From assembly GCA_014894735.1 (NCBI GenBank), contig JADBKX010000084.1:1-8554 (forward strand): a DNA stretch of 8,554 nucleotides, given 5' to 3'. The notes under the pieces are model-generated. The model was not told the DNA's origin. It did not search any database and worked only from the letters and a program-made list of their open reading frames with translations. Position numbers and translations under genes: made by a program. This DNA is from Candidatus Sediminicultor sextus. GTDB lineage: Bacteria; Atribacterota; Phoenicimicrobiia; Phoenicimicrobiales; Phoenicimicrobiaceae. Below are positions 5,265 through 8,554 of this stretch, piece by piece; the first letter of the stretch is position 1; each line of letters opens with the position of its first letter.

Positions 5265-7169
5265 ATGAAAAACAGAAAAAATAAACCACAGGGAACGATT
5301 TTAGTTTCTTCAATAGTTTTAGTAGTCTTAATTATGATTTTTTCGTTAAGCACTATGGCTGCTGGAAAATACACTGAGGCGCCTGAACTGAAACTGATGG
5401 TTGAAGCTGGAACACTTCCTAAAGTTGAAAACCGCCTTCCCGAAAATCCATTGGTTGTCCAACCGATAGAAAGCATCGGTAAATATGGCGGCACATGGCG
5501 GCGTGCTTTCACTGGCATCAAAGATTTCCATGCCTATGGGCGTCAGATTTACGATCCAATTTTGCGTTGGCCAATCAATCCAAAAGATGAGATTCAACCC
5601 GGTCTTGCAGAAAGATGGGAATGGTCAGTTGATGGTAAAGAGTTGACACTCTATTTACGCAAGGGTTTGAAGTGGTCTGACGGCGAGCCTTTCACTACCG
5701 CTGACATCACCTTCTGGTGGAACGATATTGAAAATGATCCCAACATTACCCCTGCCGGACCCCACAGTGAATGGATGATCAACGACAAGCCGATGATCCT
5801 GGAAGTGATTGATAACACGACCATCAAATTGAAATTTGATGCTCCTAACGGTTTGGCAGAACGCGTTGGATTGGCATTCCATGGCAACCAATGGCCTCTG
5901 GGCTTCGAGCGCTTTGGCTTCTTTGCTCCCCGCCATTATCTCGAGCAATTCCACCCGAAATATAACAAAGAACTGACTGACTATGCTATCTTCGAGGAAA
6001 AGTCCTTTGACTTCAACACTGAGCGCCCAGTGATGACTGCCTGGCAGATTACTGAGTGGGGCCCTGGTGCTACCCGCCTTGTTGCAACCCGTAACCCCTA
6101 CTACTGGAAAGTTGACCCCGAAGGTCAGCAGCTTCCATATATTGATAAAATTTCTTTGACTCTCTTTGAAGATGTACAAGCGTTGAACCTTGAAGCCATC
6201 AATGGCAATATTGACTTCCAATTTCGCCGCATGAGCCTCTCGAACTATCCTGTCTTCAAAGAGAACGAAATTAAAGGCGATTACCACATCTTGTTATGGC
6301 CAGATGCTATTCCTTCGAAGATAGTCTACTACTTTAATCAATCTATTGACGACCCGGGTCTGCGCGAAATTTTTCAAAATGTGAAATTTCGCAGAGCGAT
6401 GTCTCTTGCAATTAACCGCGACGAAATTAACGAAATTTGTTACCTTGGTTTGGGTACACCGCGAGCCTTCACAGTCGTGCCCGATTCACCTTATTACACG
6501 CCAGAATTAGAGAAATTGTATGCCACCTACGATGTAGAACAGGCTGAAGCACTACTTGATGAAATTGGTCTCGTAAAGGGTGCTGACGGATTCCGCACCC
6601 GTATGGATGGCAGCCCGTTGGAAATCACTATCGAAGGTATGGATTGGGACAAGGCTTCCACAGATGAAGTGCAATTGGTTGTCTCCTACTGGAATGCTGT
6701 TGGTGTCAAGACTAACCTAAAACTGATGAATCGTGATATCTACTGGCCGCGTGCTACATCCAATGAGGTTCAAGTTGCCATTTGGACGGAATCCCGAGCA
6801 ATTGATCCGATGGTTGACCCGATTTGGCTTTTCCCCTTCGACGAACGATCTTGGGCCGCTCCTGCTTATGGCATTTGGTACAAATCTGGGGGCAAGTTCG
6901 GTCAAGAACCTACAGCTGAAATTAAAGTCGCAATGGACATGTATAACAAATTTAAAGTCTCTGTTGATCCTGCCATACAACTTTCCATCGCGAAAGAACT
7001 GGTTAAAATGTCAGTTGAAAATGTGTATAATATCGGTACTGTGGGTCTGCTTCCGAATGTCGTTGTTGTGAAAAATAATTTCAAGAATGTACCCGAAAAC
7101 TTTACAACCGACTGGATCTATATGGCTCCAGGCACGCTCGAACCATGTCATTTTTACTTTGACAATTAA
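5265..7169 (+). CDS. ABC transporter family-5 solute-binding protein (peptide/oligosaccharide type)
   Basis: This 634-residue extracytoplasmic binding protein of the SBP_bac_5 (DppA/OppA-like) family captures solute for an ABC importer. It starts with a basic n-region (KNRKNK), a hydrophobic core (residues 11-29) and a signal-peptidase-like STMAAG end; there is no lipobox Cys, so it is secreted, periplasmic or held by an uncleaved signal rather than being a lipoprotein. The mature part has the family signature QPGLAERWEW followed by DGKELTLYLRKGLKWSDGEPFT (111-144). Later landmarks are RNPYYWKVDPEGQQLPYID (276-294), the hinge-side VKFRRAMSLAINRDEI (373-388) and a C-terminal lobe to the end. 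The length and the IGKYGGTWRRAFTG opening (71-84) suggest the larger subgroup often tied to sugars or unusual solutes rather than plain dipeptides (inference). Permease genes follow directly. The coding sequence is richer in G+C than the URO-D genes from about codon 40 onward, hinting at a separate origin. Confidence 0.9.
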   Translation: MKNRKNKPQGTILVSSIVLVVLIMIFSLSTMAAGKYTEAPELKLMVEAGTLPKVENRLPENPLVVQPIESIGKYGGTWRRAFTGIKDFHAYGRQIYDPILRWPINPKDEIQPGLAERWEWSVDGKELTLYLRKGLKWSDGEPFTTADITFWWNDIENDPNITPAGPHSEWMINDKPMILEVIDNTTIKLKFDAPNGLAERVGLAFHGNQWPLGFERFGFFAPRHYLEQFHPKYNKELTDYAIFEEKSFDFNTERPVMTAWQITEWGPGATRLVATRNPYYWKVDPEGQQLPYIDKISLTLFEDVQALNLEAINGNIDFQFRRMSLSNYPVFKENEIKGDYHILLWPDAIPSKIVYYFNQSIDDPGLREIFQNVKFRRAMSLAINRDEINEICYLGLGTPRAFTVVPDSPYYTPELEKLYATYDVEQAEALLDEIGLVKGADGFRTRMDGSPLEITIEGMDWDKASTDEVQLVVSYWNAVGVKTNLKLMNRDIYWPRATSNEVQVAIWTESRAIDPMVDPIWLFPFDERSWAAPAYGIWYKSGGKFGQEPTAEIKVAMDMYNKFKVSVDPAIQLSIAKELVKMSVENVYNIGTVGLLPNVVVVKNNFKNVPENFTTDWIYMAPGTLEPCHFYFDN

Positions 7170-7198
7170 TTTTATTATTTCGAGCAAGTTTAAAAAAG

Positions 7199-7225
7199 GC
7201 AGGGCTCGCACTCCGCGAGCCCTGC
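7199..7225 (+). terminator. Perfect 11-bp hairpin between binding-protein and permease genes
   Basis: GCAGGGCTCGC (7199-7209) and GCGAGCCCTGC (7215-7225) are exact inverse complements around a five-base ACTCC loop. The stem is GC-rich in an AT-rich spacer, 29 bases after the binding-protein stop. On the + strand it is followed by AAAAATTTTC rather than an immediate T-run, so it is a leaky terminator at best; on the - strand it is followed by CC and six T, though no - strand gene is seen. A hairpin here commonly protects the upstream message or partly stops transcription, so that binding protein is made in excess over permease, as for malE-malF. That role is inferred. Confidence 0.7.
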
Positions 7226-7242
7226 AAAAATTTTCTACTCAA

Positions 7243-7247
7243 AGAGG
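7243..7247 (+). promoter_or_regulatory. Ribosome binding site for the TTG-started permease
   Basis: AGAGG, within AAAGAGGTG (7241-7249), is 6 bases before TTG 7254. This makes TTG the start, giving the expected permease opening LNYIIRRILGMIP; no ATG or GTG exists nearby in this frame. Confidence 0.7.
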
Positions 7248-7253
7248 TGTACT

Positions 7254-8237
7254 TTGTTAAATTATATAATTAGACGTATTTTAGGAATGATCCCTACACT
7301 AATCTTTATCTCTTTCATTAGTTTTATAATTATTCAACTTCCGCCAGGTGATTTTATGACCTCTCTACAGGCTGATATCGCAGCATCTGGCGGTGGGCAG
7401 GATTCTAGAACACTTGAGGCTTTGCGTCAACGTTACGGCATGGACAAACCGATAGTTATCCAATATTGGCGCTGGGTATCTGGTTTTCCGAGAGGTGATT
7501 TTGGGTATTCTATGGAATGGAACGCCCCCGTTAGAAGTTTGATTGCCGGACGGGTTGGATTTACTATTCTGATATCAGGATTAGCGCTTATTTTAATGTG
7601 GGTGGTTGCCATTCCAATTGCAATTTATTCAGCAAATCACCAATATTCTCTTGCTGATAATATATTTACTTTTCTGGGCTTTGTTGGCTTGTCCATTCCA
7701 GATTTTTTGCTTGCTCTCATCTATATAGTTGTTATTTCATTATGTTTTGGTGGTTCTCCAACCGGTTTATACAGCAGCCTGAGCATGGAAGATTCGCCTT
7801 GGAACATTGCTAAAATCCTTGATTTATTAAACCACTTATGGGCTCCGGTACTCATTTTGGCTGTGGCCGGCACGGCTGAACTGATCCGGATCATGCGCAG
7901 TAGTATGCTCGACGTCTTAGGACAGCAATTCATCACTACTGCTCGTGCTAAAGGCTTAAAAGAAAAAATTGTCCAAACAAAATATGCTGTGCGGATGGCG
8001 ATCAACCCGATGATTAGCGTTTTGGGCATGCAGATTCCAAAATTGATTTCCAGTTCAATTATTGTTGGTGTGGTTATGTCTATCCCAACGATTGGACCAA
8101 TGTTTTTACGCGCCCTCACCACGCAAGATATGTATCTGGCAGGCGGGATGTTAATGGTCATGGCTATCATGTTATTGATCGGTAACCTCCTGGCGGATAT
8201 TACTCTATTATTTATTGACCCAAGGATACGTTACTAA
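7254..8237 (+). CDS. ABC transporter permease, DppB/OppB type
   Basis: This 327-residue integral membrane subunit pairs with a DppC/OppC-type partner to form the translocation pore for solute handed over by the binding protein. The start matches the family: MLNYIIRRILGMIPTLIFI with the first membrane helix at about 8-28 and the P-P-G-D motif (30-33). A periplasmic domain (about 35-95) contains LRQRYGMDKPIVIQYWRW. Further helices are at about 100-125, 135-165, 195-212, 262-285 and 298-320. The cytoplasmic EAA-type loop that docks the ATPase reads ITTARAKGLKEKIVQTKYAVRMAINP (227-252, with the key A-x-x-x-G pattern at Ala230/Gly234), and the end RIRY is typical. Initiation is at TTG. The stop shares one base with the next gene's ATG (TAATG), so the two permeases are likely translationally coupled. 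Confidence 0.93.
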   Translation: MLNYIIRRILGMIPTLIFISFISFIIIQLPPGDFMTSLQADIAASGGGQDSRTLEALRQRYGMDKPIVIQYWRWVSGFPRGDFGYSMEWNAPVRSLIAGRVGFTILISGLALILMWVVAIPIAIYSANHQYSLADNIFTFLGFVGLSIPDFLLALIYIVVISLCFGGSPTGLYSSLSMEDSPWNIAKILDLLNHLWAPVLILAVAGTAELIRIMRSSMLDVLGQQFITTARAKGLKEKIVQTKYAVRMAINPMISVLGMQIPKLISSSIIVGVVMSIPTIGPMFLRALTTQDMYLAGGMLMVMAIMLLIGNLLADITLLFIDPRIRY

Positions 8238-8554
8238 TGAAAGAGCGAACTGATTTACAAGAAAAATCTAACATGCTGCGTTCCTTATACGAGCAAAATA
8301 TGCAAAAAAACGGTAACTTGGCAGAAGAAGAAATGTTGGCTGCAGAAGAAGCCCATTACGCTGTTTCGCAGTGGGGCATAGCCTGGCGTAAATTTAGACG
8401 CAATAAAGTAGCTATTATTGGCATGTTGGCTATTTTTCTCTTTTACCTGGTTGCATTGTTTGGTGATTTTATTACTCCCTATAATTTAGAAACTCGTAAT
8501 GTTAAGTATGCATTAATGCCGCCTCAAAAGGTACATTTCTTTCATGATGGCAAG
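8237..8554 (+). CDS. ABC transporter permease, DppC/OppC type (5' part, cut by window end)
   Basis: This frame is open from ATG 8237 to the last base, giving the first 106 residues. It starts inside the preceding stop codon (TAATG). A long charged cytoplasmic N-terminus (residues 1-50, rich in Glu, Gln and Met) leads to WRKFRRNKVAIIGMLAIFLFYLVALFGDFITPY (50-82), the OppC_N-type first membrane helix with its preceding R-R-N-K and following P-Y. The next part, LMPPQKVHFFHDGK, resembles the start of the periplasmic loop in DppC-like permeases of sugar or large-solute systems. The EAA loop and remaining helices lie outside. ATPase genes (DppD/DppF type) would be expected downstream. The only odd point is the roughly 45-residue N-terminal extension, longer than in dipeptide permeases. 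Confidence 0.88.
   Translation, partial: MKERTDLQEKSNMLRSLYEQNMQKNGNLAEEEMLAAEEAHYAVSQWGIAWRKFRRNKVAIIGMLAIFLFYLVALFGDFITPYNLETRNVKYALMPPQKVHFFHDGK

Noticed and set aside
5655..6287. 210-codon open frame on the minus strand inside the binding-protein gene
   Set aside because: It lies wholly within a well-supported + strand gene, its translation resembles no known family, and it reflects the codon bias of the richer-GC segment.
6733..7071. 112-codon + strand frame overlapping the binding-protein gene
   Set aside because: Out-of-frame shadow without a ribosome site or recognisable domain.
7721..8170. 149-codon open frame on the minus strand inside the permease gene
   Set aside because: Antisense to conserved membrane helices and the EAA loop. 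Its hydrophobic look is the mirror of the permease coding sequence.

Overview
The window is AT-rich, and every intact gene reads on the + strand. Several genes have good Shine-Dalgarno sites, and TTG and GTG are used as starts as well as ATG. This suggests an anaerobic, low-GC bacterium (Firmicutes, Thermotogae or Atribacterota-like). That placement is inferred from style and gene content; no marker gene is present.

Left part (1-5038). A broken N-terminal fragment of a Gfo/Idh/MocA-type NAD(P)-dependent oxidoreductase (27-134) is followed by four quite different members of the uroporphyrinogen decarboxylase superfamily (URO-D/MtaA/CmuA fold). None carries the N-terminal arginine motif of true HemE, so they are better read as corrinoid- or cofactor-dependent methyltransferase-like enzymes than as haem-biosynthesis enzymes. 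Their zinc-ligand signatures differ. Genes 1 and 3 keep the full His-x-Cys plus distal Cys set. Gene 2 keeps His-x-Cys but has no distal Cys. Gene 4 has His-x-Asp with a distal Cys. Between genes 3 and 4 lies a decayed C-terminal remnant of an IS200/IS605-family TnpA transposase (about 3757-3938), with a frameshift and a premature stop.

Right part (5265-8554). This is the first part of a peptide/oligosaccharide-type ABC importer operon: a 634-residue family-5 solute-binding protein, a perfect 11-bp hairpin, a DppB/OppB-type permease, and the start of a DppC/OppC-type permease that overlaps its neighbour by one base and runs off the window end. The binding-protein gene is visibly richer in G+C than the URO-D genes, with the change falling near the end of its signal-peptide coding region.

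Working idea (inference). The importer brings in a solute, possibly a methylated or methoxylated compound or a glycan derivative. One or more URO-D-family proteins then act on its methyl groups, or on a methylated corrinoid protein encoded elsewhere. No corrinoid-binding protein, methyltetrahydrofolate enzyme, reductive activator, transporter ATPase or regulator is inside the window, so substrate and pathway stay unproven. The truncated oxidoreductase and the transposase remnant show that the left part has been rearranged.
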